64,000 nucleotides of DNA from Selenomonas sp. GACV-9 (GTDB lineage Bacteria; Bacillota; Negativicutes; Selenomonadales; Selenomonadaceae), in the NCBI GenBank assembly GCA_900116485.1, contig FPAX01000001.1, positions 248,001 to 312,000 on the forward strand, written 5' to 3'. Numbering within the stretch: the first letter of the stretch is position 1; each line of letters opens with the position of its first letter. Position numbers and translations under genes: made by a program. The notes beneath the pieces were generated by a model, which saw nothing but the letters and a program-made list of their open reading frames with translations, was not told the DNA's origin and made no database searches. Below, one piece after another: positions 34,422 through 41,905 of the stretch.

Positions 34422-35564
34422 TCATTCACCTTCTGCCGTGAAAGACTCGTCGCTCTCGACCTCGACTTCGTTCATATTCTCATCGAGCTGCTCTTCAGCG
34501 GCCTGCGACTCGCTCTTGATGTCAATCTTCCAGCTCGTCAGCTTCGCTGCCAAACGGGCATTCTGACCTTCCTTGCCGATAGCCAGCGACAGCTGGTAGT
34601 CCGGAACGACAACGCGGGAGACTTTCTCCTCCTCGTTGACGGCCACCGAGACGACCTTGGCCGGGCTCAGTGCGTTGGCGATGAACTTAGCCGGATCCTC
34701 GCTCCATTTGACGATATCGATCTTCTCGCTGCCGAGTTCATCAACGATAGCCTGGACGCGCATGCCGCGATGGCCGACGCAAGAGCCCACTGGATCGACG
34801 GACTCGTCCTTCGACCAGACAGCAATCTTCGAGCGGTTGCCCGGCTCACGGGCCACCGACTTGATCTCGACGATGCCTTCCTGGATCTCCGGCACCTCAA
34901 GCTCGAAGAGGCGCTTCAAAAGGCCCGGATGGGTACGGGAAACGACAATCTGCGGGCCCTTGTTGGTCTTCTTGACTTCGACGATGTAGGCCTTGATGCG
35001 ATCGCCATGCTCGTAGCTTTCCGTCGGGATCTGCTCAGCCGGCGTCAGCACGGCCTCGGTCTTGCCAAGGTCGATGAACACGTTGCGGTTCTCGACGCGC
35101 TGGACAAGGCCCGTCAGGATATCGCTCTCGCGGCTCTGGAACTCCTCGTAGATGATGCCGCGCTCAGCCTCGCGGATGCGCTGGACGACAACCTGTTTTG
35201 CCGTCTGGGCAGCGATGCGGCCGAAGTTTGCTGGCGTGACCTCAATCTCGATGACATCGCCGACTTCGTACTCCGGACGGATTGTGCGAGCCTGAGCCAG
35301 CGAGATCTCCGTGATATCATCCTCGGTGTCCTCGACAACTGTCTTGATAGCGTATACGTGATAATGTCCCGTCTCACGTGAAAGCGTCACCCGGACATTC
35401 TGGGCCGAGCTGAAGTTGCGCTTGTAAGCGGAAATCAGCGCAGCCTCGATGGCCTCAAACAGCACCTCTTCGTCGATGCCCTTCTCCTTGCCCAGCTCGC
35501 GCAGGGTATCCAGGAACTCCTGCCCATTATCTCTAGCTTTCGCTTTCGTAGTTCTTCTTGCCAA
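34422..35564 (-). CDS. nusA: Transcription termination/antitermination factor NusA
   Basis: A 380-residue RNA-polymerase-binding protein. The start is TTG 35564, 8 nt after GGGAGG, which adds about 14 residues (MARRTTKAKARDNG) before the usual QEFLDTLRELGKEKGI. The NTD, S1 domain (SDILTGLVQRVENRNVFIDLGKTEAVL), KH1 (VDPVGSCVGHRGMRVQAIVDELGSEKIDIV, split) and KH2 (VVPDYQLSLAIGKEGQNARLAAKLTSW) are in order. The C-terminus is acidic and lacks the extra AR domains of enterobacteria. Confidence 0.97.
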   Translation of the reverse strand: MARRTTKAKARDNGQEFLDTLRELGKEKGIDEEVLFEAIEAALISAYKRNFSSAQNVRVTLSRETGHYHVYAIKTVVEDTEDDITEISLAQARTIRPEYEVGDVIEIEVTPANFGRIAAQTAKQVVVQRIREAERGIIYEEFQSRESDILTGLVQRVENRNVFIDLGKTEAVLTPAEQIPTESYEHGDRIKAYIVEVKKTNKGPQIVVSRTHPGLLKRLFELEVPEIQEGIVEIKSVAREPGNRSKIAVWSKDESVDPVGSCVGHRGMRVQAIVDELGSEKIDIVKWSEDPAKFIANALSPAKVVSVAVNEEEKVSRVVVPDYQLSLAIGKEGQNARLAAKLTSWKIDIKSESQAAEEQLDENMNEVEVESDESFTAEGE

Positions 35565-35601
35565 AATCTTATCCTCCCAATTTTATATAAAGGCAACCGC
35601 C

Positions 35602-36057
35602 TTAAAAGTCGATATGCAGGCGAATCTGCGCCGCCTTGGACAGCTCGATGACCGTCGTCTCGTCAAGGGTAACCGCCTTGCCGTCAAAGCCCGTGAGTAC
35701 GCCAGTCCATTCCTTCTTGCCATCCATAGGAGCATAAAGGGTCACATCTACCTTCTTGCCCTGCTCACGCTCGTAGTCACGCGGCTTGCGCAGCACGCGG
35801 TCGATGCCCGGTGACGATACCTCCAGGATATAGCTGTCGGGAATCACATTCCGCTCGTCTAGCTGTACTTCGAGCTTCTCGCTGAGCTCCTGACAATCCT
35901 CGATATCAATGCCACCGTCTTTATCGATGTAGACGCGCAAATACCAATCCGTGTGCTCCTTGACATACTCGACGTCAACGAGTTCGATAATATCCTGTCC
36001 TGCCAGCAGCTCGCCGACAATTGCCTCGACTGCCTCTTCGATATTCTTTGCTGCCAT
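35602..36057 (-). CDS. rimP: Ribosome maturation factor RimP
   Basis: A 151-residue protein for 30S subunit assembly. ATG 36057 follows GGAGGTGGATGT. Segments LVDVEYVKEHTDWYLRVYIDKDGGIDIEDC and SSPGIDRVLRKPRDYEREQGKKV are diagnostic. It is the first gene of the rimP-nusA-ylxR-ylxQ-infB-rbfA-nrnA-truB operon. Confidence 0.96.
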   Translation of the reverse strand: MAAKNIEEAVEAIVGELLAGQDIIELVDVEYVKEHTDWYLRVYIDKDGGIDIEDCQELSEKLEVQLDERNVIPDSYILEVSSPGIDRVLRKPRDYEREQGKKVDVTLYAPMDGKKEWTGVLTGFDGKAVTLDETTVIELSKAAQIRLHIDF

Positions 36058-36093
36058 ACATCCACCTCCCATATTTTGCTTCCTACATAAGAA

Positions 36094-36123
36094 TTAAAGA
36101 GTGGGTTTGCACCCACTCTTTAA
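36094..36123. repeat. Hairpin in the rimP leader
   Basis: TTAAAGAGTGGGT and ACCCACTCTTTAA form a 13-bp stem with a 4-nt loop, between the rimP promoter and start codon. It could be an attenuator, a NusA-responsive site or a stabilising 5' structure. The T run is too short for a confident terminator. Confidence 0.6.
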
Positions 36124-36151
36124 CGTAAGATAACTTAAATTAACTTTGTTT

Positions 36152-36180
36152 AGTATACCATGTAGCAACGCTTGTGTAAA
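36152..36180 (-). promoter_or_regulatory. Promoter of the rimP-nusA-infB operon
   Basis: On the minus strand TTTACA (36175-36180) and TATACT (36152-36157) are separated by 17 bp, about 95 bp before the rimP start. Confidence 0.8.
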
Positions 36181-36214
36181 GGGATTTTTCTTGACAGGTC
36201 AAAAAAACTTTCCC
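36181..36214. repeat. Imperfect hairpin containing TTGACAGGTCAA
   Basis: The exact palindrome TTGACAGGTCAA (36191-36202) is flanked by T-rich and A-rich arms and by GGGA/TCCC, which extends the dyad to about 34 bp. It lies just past the stop of the 36232 gene and beside the rimP -35. Confidence 0.6.
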
Positions 36215-36231
36215 TACGCTGGCCCTGAGCC

Positions 36232-36609
36232 TTATTTACGCGTCAGTTTCTGGCCATGATTGAGCGTGATATGCGGCTCAACATAGTTGTTGTTCTGCCA
36301 GTCTCCACCTTCCCACTCGATGAACAGGTCATGTTCGCCATTGGCCTCAAGAATGACAAAATGCCCCGATCCCGGCGTGCCCTCTTTGACATCGTAAGTA
36401 CGGACAATCCGGCAGCTGTTGATGACTCCAGGTTGGATGCTGACGACGAAGTTGCCGTTCGCATCATACCAGTTGCCCGTAAACTGCTCGTCGGCTGTTG
36501 CGGCGCTGGCCACAGCCATCCCATCAAAATTACCGGCGGTGCCTACTGCACCGCCGGCAAAAGCCACGGATACTGCCAAAGCAGATGCTGCAAAAATGCG
36601 TTTTATCAT
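36232..36609 (-). CDS. Exported protein of unknown function
   Basis: A 125-codon frame (about 124 residues plus stop region) with ATG 36609 just after GGAGGGATAATC; the frame is open further upstream without a good ribosome site. The N-terminus is a classical signal peptide (MIKRIFAASALAVSVAFAGG, cleavage probably near ASA at about 37-40). The mature part is beta-rich and aromatic (QFTGNWYDANGNFVVSIQPG, HDLFIEWEGGDWQNNNYVEPHITL), with one cysteine. This lipocalin-like small domain is of unknown family. It has no close operon partner. Confidence 0.7.
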   Translation of the reverse strand: MIKRIFAASALAVSVAFAGGAVGTAGNFDGMAVASAATADEQFTGNWYDANGNFVVSIQPGVINSCRIVRTYDVKEGTPGSGHFVILEANGEHDLFIEWEGGDWQNNNYVEPHITLNHGQKLTRK

Positions 36610-36673
36610 GATTATCCCTCCAGGTTTACTTGATAATACATGATATTCGCGTTTTTTGTGCAAATTCCTGCTT

Positions 36674-37126
36674 TTAGGCCATCATATTTACATAACGGTT
36701 CTGGACGGCATCCATCATTGCTTGATAGCAATGGAAGAGATTTTCAAGTACCGACCTTTCCTCATCGTAGGCACGGCGGCCAAAGATGTTGCGGATATCC
36801 TGACGGGCAGCGATATCGTCATCATCATAAATATCCATCAAGAGTTTCATGCTCATGCAGTGCCCCGGACTCTTATCATTGCCCAGCTTATCTAAGAGCA
36901 TGATATATAGATCCTTGAGCCTTTCGGTAAACTCGATGATATTTTTCGCCGGATAACGCTTGAAATGAATCGAGATGATCTGACCAGTCAAGAGTTTCAA
37001 CTCTTCCCACTTGTCGTCATCAAGCACCCATTTTGCCTGCGCCCGCAGATCTTTCTCGATAAACGCATATGCCCGCAGGCGGTCAGTCCAGGAAGTCGAC
37101 AACAGCCATCGATAAAATTTATCCAC
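36674..37126 (-). CDS. Unknown helical protein with a palindrome-rich upstream region
   Basis: A 150-residue soluble protein. GTG 37126 is preferred because GAGGGG lies 6 nt upstream; the frame is open to a GTG at 37189, which lacks a ribosome site. The sequence is mostly helical and charged (SWTDRLRAYAFIEKDLRAQAKWVLDD split, IYDDDDIAARQDIRNIFGRRAYDEERS). No family recognised. Upstream are a good promoter (37227-37255), a TTGACTAGTCAA just before it, and two further palindromic units spaced 13 bp. It is therefore likely a strongly controlled monocistron. A CTGACCAGTCAA near-match also occurs within it (36980-36991). Confidence 0.65.
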   Translation of the reverse strand: MDKFYRWLLSTSWTDRLRAYAFIEKDLRAQAKWVLDDDKWEELKLLTGQIISIHFKRYPAKNIIEFTERLKDLYIMLLDKLGNDKSPGHCMSMKLLMDIYDDDDIAARQDIRNIFGRRAYDEERSVLENLFHCYQAMMDAVQNRYVNMMA

Positions 37127-37226
37127 AACATACCCCTCACTTTCAATGTGACACCCCGTGTGAAGAATCCCTATCGATTCCAGTTCCACCTGAATCGGTT
37201 GCTGTCTTCCCTAGTTCCCTAGTCCT

Positions 37227-37255
37227 ATTATACGTTATTTTTAAAATTTTCGCAA
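37227..37255 (-). promoter_or_regulatory. Promoter of the 36674 gene
   Basis: On the minus strand TTGCGA (37250-37255) and TATAAT (37227-37232) are separated by 17 bp. TTGACTAGTCAA (37262-37273) ends 7 bp upstream of the -35, a typical activator position. Confidence 0.75.
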
Positions 37256-37261
37256 TATAAT

Positions 37262-37273
37262 TTGACTAGTCAA
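37262..37273. repeat. TTGAC-NN-GTCAA palindrome
   Basis: An exact TTGACTAGTCAA copy just upstream of the -35 box of the 36674 gene. Confidence 0.85.
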
Positions 37274-37313
37274 TCTTGTATACATGAGGCGAACCTGTCT
37301 ATACCACACAAAC

Positions 37314-37338
37314 TTGACCAATCAACTTGACATGTCAA
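37314..37338. repeat. Pair of palindromic units with 13-bp pitch
   Basis: TTGACATGTCAA (37327-37338) is exact; TTGACCAATCAA (37314-37325) has one mismatch. On the minus strand the second, reading TTGATTGGTCAA, is followed 16 bp later by TATAGA, a possible second promoter for the 36674 gene. The pair begins right after the pcrA terminator tail. Confidence 0.8.
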
Positions 37339-37341
37339 AAT

Positions 37342-37378
37342 AAAAACACCCGCAGACAGTCAAGACCGTCTGCGAGTG
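37342..37378 (-). terminator. Intrinsic terminator of pcrA
   Basis: On the minus strand CACTCGCAGACGGTC and GACTGTCTGCGGGTG form a stem with one mismatch region, followed by TTTTTATTTT. Confidence 0.9.
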
Positions 37379-37392
37379 CTGGGAATATGCTA

Positions 37393-39699
37393 TTATGCTT
37401 TCGTGATTGGTGCGTATTTCTGCATAAGGCCTTTGACGCCCTGGCCAGGGAAAGCAATCTTGAGCTCGACTTCTTCGCCGCTGCCTTTGACCGACACGAC
37501 TGTGCCGACGCCCCACTTGCCGTGACGCGCCTTGTCGCCAACCTTCCACTGGATGCTCGTGTCCGGACGGATGATGCCGCCGCTGGGCTGCACGTTGACG
37601 TTCTTCTTCTGCAGTGCCGCCATCGCCTCAAGGGCAGATTGGGGCTTGCCGCTGAAGCGCACGCCATTTCCCATCTGGTTCGCGCTCGGGCGGAAACTCA
37701 TGAAACCGCTCTGTTGCTGCGCACCGTAGTGGTTCGCATTGGCAAAGCCATAGGCATTGGCCCGCGGCACGAGACGCTCGACGTAGTCGTCAGGGATTTC
37801 CTGCAGGAAACGAGACGGCGGGAAGGCATTGGTCTTGCCATAGATCGTGCGCTGCCGTGCATTGGTCAGATAGAGCTTGCGCTGGGCCCGCGTGATGCCG
37901 ACATAGCAGGTGCGGCGCTCCTCTTCGATCTCGTTGTCATCCATCAGCGTGCGCGAGTGCGGGAACAGCCCTTCCTCCATACCGATCATGAAGACCACCG
38001 GGAACTCCAGGCCCTTGGCCGAGTGCAGCGTCATCAGCGTCACGCGGTCATCCTCGATGTCAGCGCTATCGATATCGGAAACCAGCGAGAGCTGCGAGAG
38101 GAACGTTTCAAGGTTGGCATTCTCCTCGGTTTTCTCGAAGTCCTTGGCCACGCCGATGAACTCCTTGAGATTCTCGATGCGCGACTCGCTCTCAGGCTTG
38201 TTCTCTGCCTTGAGCTCAGCCATATACCCGGACTCATCGAGCACTTTCTCGATAAGGTCATCGAGGTGCATGTTGGCCTGATAGCCCATGAACTGGAAAA
38301 TGAACGTGGCGAAAAGCTCGAGCGGTTTCTTGACGCGGGCTGTGATGCCCGGAATCATGTCAAGCACATCAGGATTCGAGATGACATCGAACAATGACAG
38401 GCCGTTCTCATCTGCGTAATCCGTGAGCTTAGCCATCGAGGTAGCACCGAGGCCGCGCTTAGGCACATTGATGATGCGCAGGAGACTCACGGTATCCATC
38501 GGGTTGTAGATGACGCGCAGATAGGCAAGGATGTCTTTGATTTCCTTGCGGTCGTAGAACTTGAGGCCACCGACCATCGTGTACGGGATGCCCGAGCGCA
38601 TGAATGTTTCCTCGATGACACGGGACTGAGCGTTCGTGCGGTAGAGGATGGCCATATCGCCATAGGCGGCATTGAAGATTGTCTTCTGCTTGGATATCGT
38701 CGTGGCGATGAACTGTGCCTCGTCGCGCTCGTCACGGGCCTCATAGCTCGTGAGTTTCTCGCCTGTCGCATTCTCGGTCCAAAGGTCTTTCTTCTTGCGG
38801 TTGATGTTATGCTCGATAACCGCATTGGCCGCTGCGAGGATATTCTTCGTGGAGCGGTAATTCTGCTCCAGCTTGATGGTCTTTGCCTCTGGATAATCCT
38901 GCTCAAAGTCCATGATGTTGCGGATATCGGCACCGCGCCAGCCGTAGATGGACTGGTCGGCATCACCAACGACGCAGAGATTGTGATGCTGGGCCGCCAG
39001 GATCTTCGTCAGCTGGTACTGGGCGCCATTGGTATCCTGATATTCGTCGACGAGGATGTATTTGAAACGGCGCTGGTATTTCGTGCGGATTTCCTCATTC
39101 TCCTCCAGCAGGATGACCGAGACCATCAACAGGTCATCAAAGTCGAGGGCGTTGTTCGTGCGCAGTTTCTGGGCATGAAGCTTGTAGACCTCAGCGACTT
39201 TCTTCTGGAAGAAGTTATCAGCGTCGCGCTCCATGGCCTTAGGCCCCATGAGCTGGTTCTTGGCATTCGATATGGCATTCTGGATAGAGTTGGGCGCATA
39301 CTGTTTCGGGTCAAGGTTGAGCTCCTTGAGACAGTCCTTGATGACGACCTGGCTGTCGCTCGAATCATAGATGACAAAGTTGCGCTTGTAAAGGTCTGTA
39401 GCCTCAATCTCGCGGCGCAGGAAACGCGCGCAGAACGAATGGAACGTGCTGAGCCAGACATCCTTGGCCCCCTCACCAATCATGCGGTCGACGCGCTCAC
39501 GCATCTCCGTAGCCGCTTTGTTCGTGAATGTGATGGCGAGGATATTCCACGGTGCCACCCCCTGTGCCAAAAGATTGGCAATCTTGCAGGTCAACACCTT
39601 CGTCTTGCCCGAGCCGGCACCTGCCATTATGAGCAGCGGGCCGTCCGTATGCTCCACGGCTTTCTTCTGGGCGGGATTCAAACCTTCAAAAATATCCAA
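37393..39699 (-). CDS. pcrA: ATP-dependent DNA helicase PcrA/UvrD
   Basis: A 768-residue SF1A helicase. The start is TTG 39699, just after GGAGGACACA; the frame is open 16 codons more. Motifs: Walker A AGAGSGKT (26-33), Ia ITFTNKAATEMRER, II VDEYQDTNGAQY, III VGDADQSIYGWRGAD, IV QNYRSTKNIL, V VTLMTLHSAKGLEFPVVF and VI RRTCYVGITRAQRKLYL. The C-terminal tail has the PcrA-type RNA-polymerase-binding Tudor-like segment (WKVGDKARHGKWGVGTVVSV). PcrA acts in repair and plasmid replication and removes stalled polymerase. Confidence 0.97.
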   Translation of the reverse strand: MDIFEGLNPAQKKAVEHTDGPLLIMAGAGSGKTKVLTCKIANLLAQGVAPWNILAITFTNKAATEMRERVDRMIGEGAKDVWLSTFHSFCARFLRREIEATDLYKRNFVIYDSSDSQVVIKDCLKELNLDPKQYAPNSIQNAISNAKNQLMGPKAMERDADNFFQKKVAEVYKLHAQKLRTNNALDFDDLLMVSVILLEENEEIRTKYQRRFKYILVDEYQDTNGAQYQLTKILAAQHHNLCVVGDADQSIYGWRGADIRNIMDFEQDYPEAKTIKLEQNYRSTKNILAAANAVIEHNINRKKKDLWTENATGEKLTSYEARDERDEAQFIATTISKQKTIFNAAYGDMAILYRTNAQSRVIEETFMRSGIPYTMVGGLKFYDRKEIKDILAYLRVIYNPMDTVSLLRIINVPKRGLGATSMAKLTDYADENGLSLFDVISNPDVLDMIPGITARVKKPLELFATFIFQFMGYQANMHLDDLIEKVLDESGYMAELKAENKPESESRIENLKEFIGVAKDFEKTEENANLETFLSQLSLVSDIDSADIEDDRVTLMTLHSAKGLEFPVVFMIGMEEGLFPHSRTLMDDNEIEEERRTCYVGITRAQRKLYLTNARQRTIYGKTNAFPPSRFLQEIPDDYVERLVPRANAYGFANANHYGAQQQSGFMSFRPSANQMGNGVRFSGKPQSALEAMAALQKKNVNVQPSGGIIRPDTSIQWKVGDKARHGKWGVGTVVSVKGSGEEVELKIAFPGQGVKGLMQKYAPITKA

Positions 39700-39734
39700 T
39701 GTGTCCTCCTGTGTATCTCTGATCTGGGAATAAC

Positions 39735-39762
39735 GAGGCTGCCGCAAAAATGCGACAGCCTC
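39735..39762. repeat. Hairpin between ppaC and pcrA
   Basis: GAGGCTGCCGCA and TGCGACAGCCTC pair imperfectly, 26 bp past the ppaC stop on the minus strand. No T run follows on that strand, so it is at best a weak terminator. Confidence 0.45.
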
Positions 39763-39787
39763 TGATTTCTATTCGGTTCTTTGCCGA

Positions 39788-41434
39788 TTATTTCGCAATG
39801 CGTTTTACAGCCTCGGAAAGTGGCGGGATAATCTGTTTCTTGCGGCTCATGACACCCGGCAGGTAGACATGCGTGCCGCTGGCATCCTTCTTGAAGGCCT
39901 CGCCGATCAGCGTCTTCGGCGAACCAGCATAGAGAAGGTACGTGGCCTCCTCGAGGATATCCGTGACCATGACAAGGCTCATGTCAAAACCTTCCTTCTC
40001 GCAGATAGCCGTCATTGCCTCGATGAGCTGTGGCTCAAGGTCCATGACTTCCTTCGTGTCCATGACGGAAATCTGGCTGACGATGATGCGGTAGTCGCCG
40101 ATCTGGAACTCCTTGAGGTCGTTCTTGGCAATCTCAGCCGGTGTCATATCGCCGATGCCCGAACCAGCTTTGAGCATAGCCATGCCGTACTCGTTGATGT
40201 CGACGCCAGCAATCTCAGCCAGGCGCTCAGCCGTCTTCTTGTCATACTCCGTGCAAGTCGGGGACTTGAACAGCACCGTATCGGAAAGGATAGCCGAGAG
40301 CAACAGGCCTGCAATCGATGCCGGAATCTCGACGTCGTTCTGCCAGTGCATGTTGGCCACGATTGTTGCCGTGCAGCCAACTGGTTCCGCATGGGTGTAA
40401 ATCGGCTCGCTGGTCTGGATGCCGCCCAGGCGATGATGGTCGATAATCTCGACGACCTTGGCCTCCTCAATGCCCTCAACAGCCTGACCACGCTCGTTGT
40501 GGTCAACAAGGATGACCTGCTCGCGCTCCGGCATGACCATATTGTCACGGGAAATGATGCCCACGAGACGGCCGTTCTCGATGACCGGATAGTTGCGGTA
40601 GTTGGTCTCCTCCATCGTGCCTTTGATATCCGAGAGCATGTCAAGAGGCTTGAAGCAGACTGGATTCTCGTGCATGATGCGGCGGATAGGTACGCACTGG
40701 TTGATCAGACGGGCAACCGTATAGGTATCATACGGCGTCGAGAGGACAAAGATGCCCTTCGCCTCAGCAGCCTCGATGACCTCGCCGGACAGGCGGCCGC
40801 CCCCCGTGATTACCATGCAGGAAACACCCTGGGCAATGATATCGAGCATCGTCTCATCATGGCGATCGCCAACGAGCACGATGTCTTTCTTATCGATGAC
40901 CTTCTTGATGGTCTCGATGCTGCCAGCAGCAATGCGGACGCTGCCCTGAATGAACTCGCCCTCGTCACCCGATACGAGCACTTCACTGTCCGTAGCAGCG
41001 ATGAGATCACGATAACGCACGCGCATCTCCGAGAGATTCTGCATCGAAAGCTCCTGGAAATAACGCTTTGCAAGATCCGAAACCGTAACGATGCCGACGA
41101 GCAGGCCCTTGCTGTCCGTTACCGGCACAGATTTGAGCTCATGCTCACGCATGACCTCGCCCAGATGGCGCAGCGTATCATGCTGCTTGACGACAATCTG
41201 GCAGTCCATCGTGATATCCTTGACACGCGGGTAAAGATCCGTCAGGAGCAGCGGCTGCTCAACCTTGAAATGCTCGAGCGCATATTTCGTCTCAGCATTG
41301 ACCTTGCCAGCGCGAGCTGGAACAACATTCTGTCCCAGAGCCTGTTTCAAGTGAGCATAGCCGATAGCCGAGCAGATGGAGTCCGTATCCGGATTGCGAT
41401 GACCAATCGTGTAAATAGGTTTCGTATTCTTCAT
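39788..41434 (-). CDS. ppaC: CBS-domain family II inorganic pyrophosphatase
   Basis: A 548-residue manganese-dependent pyrophosphatase. ATG 41434 is 12 nt after GAGGAGG; an in-frame TTG at 41455 is the alternative. The DHH metal site is TIGHRNPDTDSICSA (His12, Asp16, Asp18) and VEIIDHHRLGG, with a C-terminal DHHA2 domain carrying SRKKQIIPPLS. Between the DHH parts is a long insert (about residues 65-300) with two CBS domains and a DRTGG domain (IVLVGDRHDETMLDI). This marks the adenine-nucleotide-regulated subclass, inhibited by AMP/ADP and activated by ATP/diadenosine polyphosphates. Confidence 0.95.
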   Translation of the reverse strand: MKNTKPIYTIGHRNPDTDSICSAIGYAHLKQALGQNVVPARAGKVNAETKYALEHFKVEQPLLLTDLYPRVKDITMDCQIVVKQHDTLRHLGEVMREHELKSVPVTDSKGLLVGIVTVSDLAKRYFQELSMQNLSEMRVRYRDLIAATDSEVLVSGDEGEFIQGSVRIAAGSIETIKKVIDKKDIVLVGDRHDETMLDIIAQGVSCMVITGGGRLSGEVIEAAEAKGIFVLSTPYDTYTVARLINQCVPIRRIMHENPVCFKPLDMLSDIKGTMEETNYRNYPVIENGRLVGIISRDNMVMPEREQVILVDHNERGQAVEGIEEAKVVEIIDHHRLGGIQTSEPIYTHAEPVGCTATIVANMHWQNDVEIPASIAGLLLSAILSDTVLFKSPTCTEYDKKTAERLAEIAGVDINEYGMAMLKAGSGIGDMTPAEIAKNDLKEFQIGDYRIIVSQISVMDTKEVMDLEPQLIEAMTAICEKEGFDMSLVMVTDILEEATYLLYAGSPKTLIGEAFKKDASGTHVYLPGVMSRKKQIIPPLSEAVKRIAK

Positions 41435-41599
41435 GGTTTGGAAAAACCTCCTCAAAATATCTAAGCGTGACCTGCGCCACGATTTTTACGTAGTCCGCTT
41501 TTTATTATACCGCTAGACCCCTTGGCTCGTCTAGTTCTTTCTTTAGAAAATGGCTAATTACCGTTTTCATATTCGAGCATAGCCACGCCGCCGGACAGG

Positions 41600-41798
41600 G
41601 GCGGGGGCAGGTACACTTTCTTCGCAGCGGGAGCGATTGCCCGAACGCAGTGAGGGATGGCCCGCGGCAGGCAACAGCTAGAACGTCAATATGTATTGGC
41701 GTGCCGCCGGCCTGCCCGGCACATGTATCTAGATACGTACAAACTATCAGCGCGGGTCATTTAGCGGGAGCGGAGAAAAAGTGCACCTGCCCCCACCC
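41600..41798. repeat. 199-bp GC-rich element with imperfect terminal inverted repeats
   Basis: The gap 41456-41905 holds no gene. Within it, GGGCGGGGGCAGGTACACTTT (41600-41620) is matched in inverse at 41778-41798 (AAAGTGCACCTGCCCCCACCC), with two mismatches. Inside are GCGGG/CCCGC arms (about 41628-41665), a CCGGCCTGCCCGG dyad, GTATCTAGATAC, and two GCGGGAGCG blocks. No open frame fits. It could be a MITE-like unit or a structured RNA. No target-site duplication was recognised. Confidence 0.6.
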
Positions 41799-41853
41799 AC
41801 GCTAAGCTGTAACAAATTTATTTCAAGCTCGCACTAGCAGCCAAACGGCAAAT

Positions 41854-41891
41854 AAAAATCCGCTGACTCATTTACGAATCAGCGGATTTTT
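41854..41891 (-). terminator. Terminator of treBC
   Basis: AAAAATCCGCTGA and TCAGCGGATTTTT form a 13-bp stem with a 12-nt loop, 15 bp past the treC stop. Confidence 0.92.
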
Positions 41892-41905
41892 GTGCAATTC
41901 TGACT

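Noticed and set aside
39869..41464. A 531-codon open frame antisense to ppaC
   Set aside because: The pyrophosphatase on the other strand has all motifs; the antisense frame is a by-product of codon bias.
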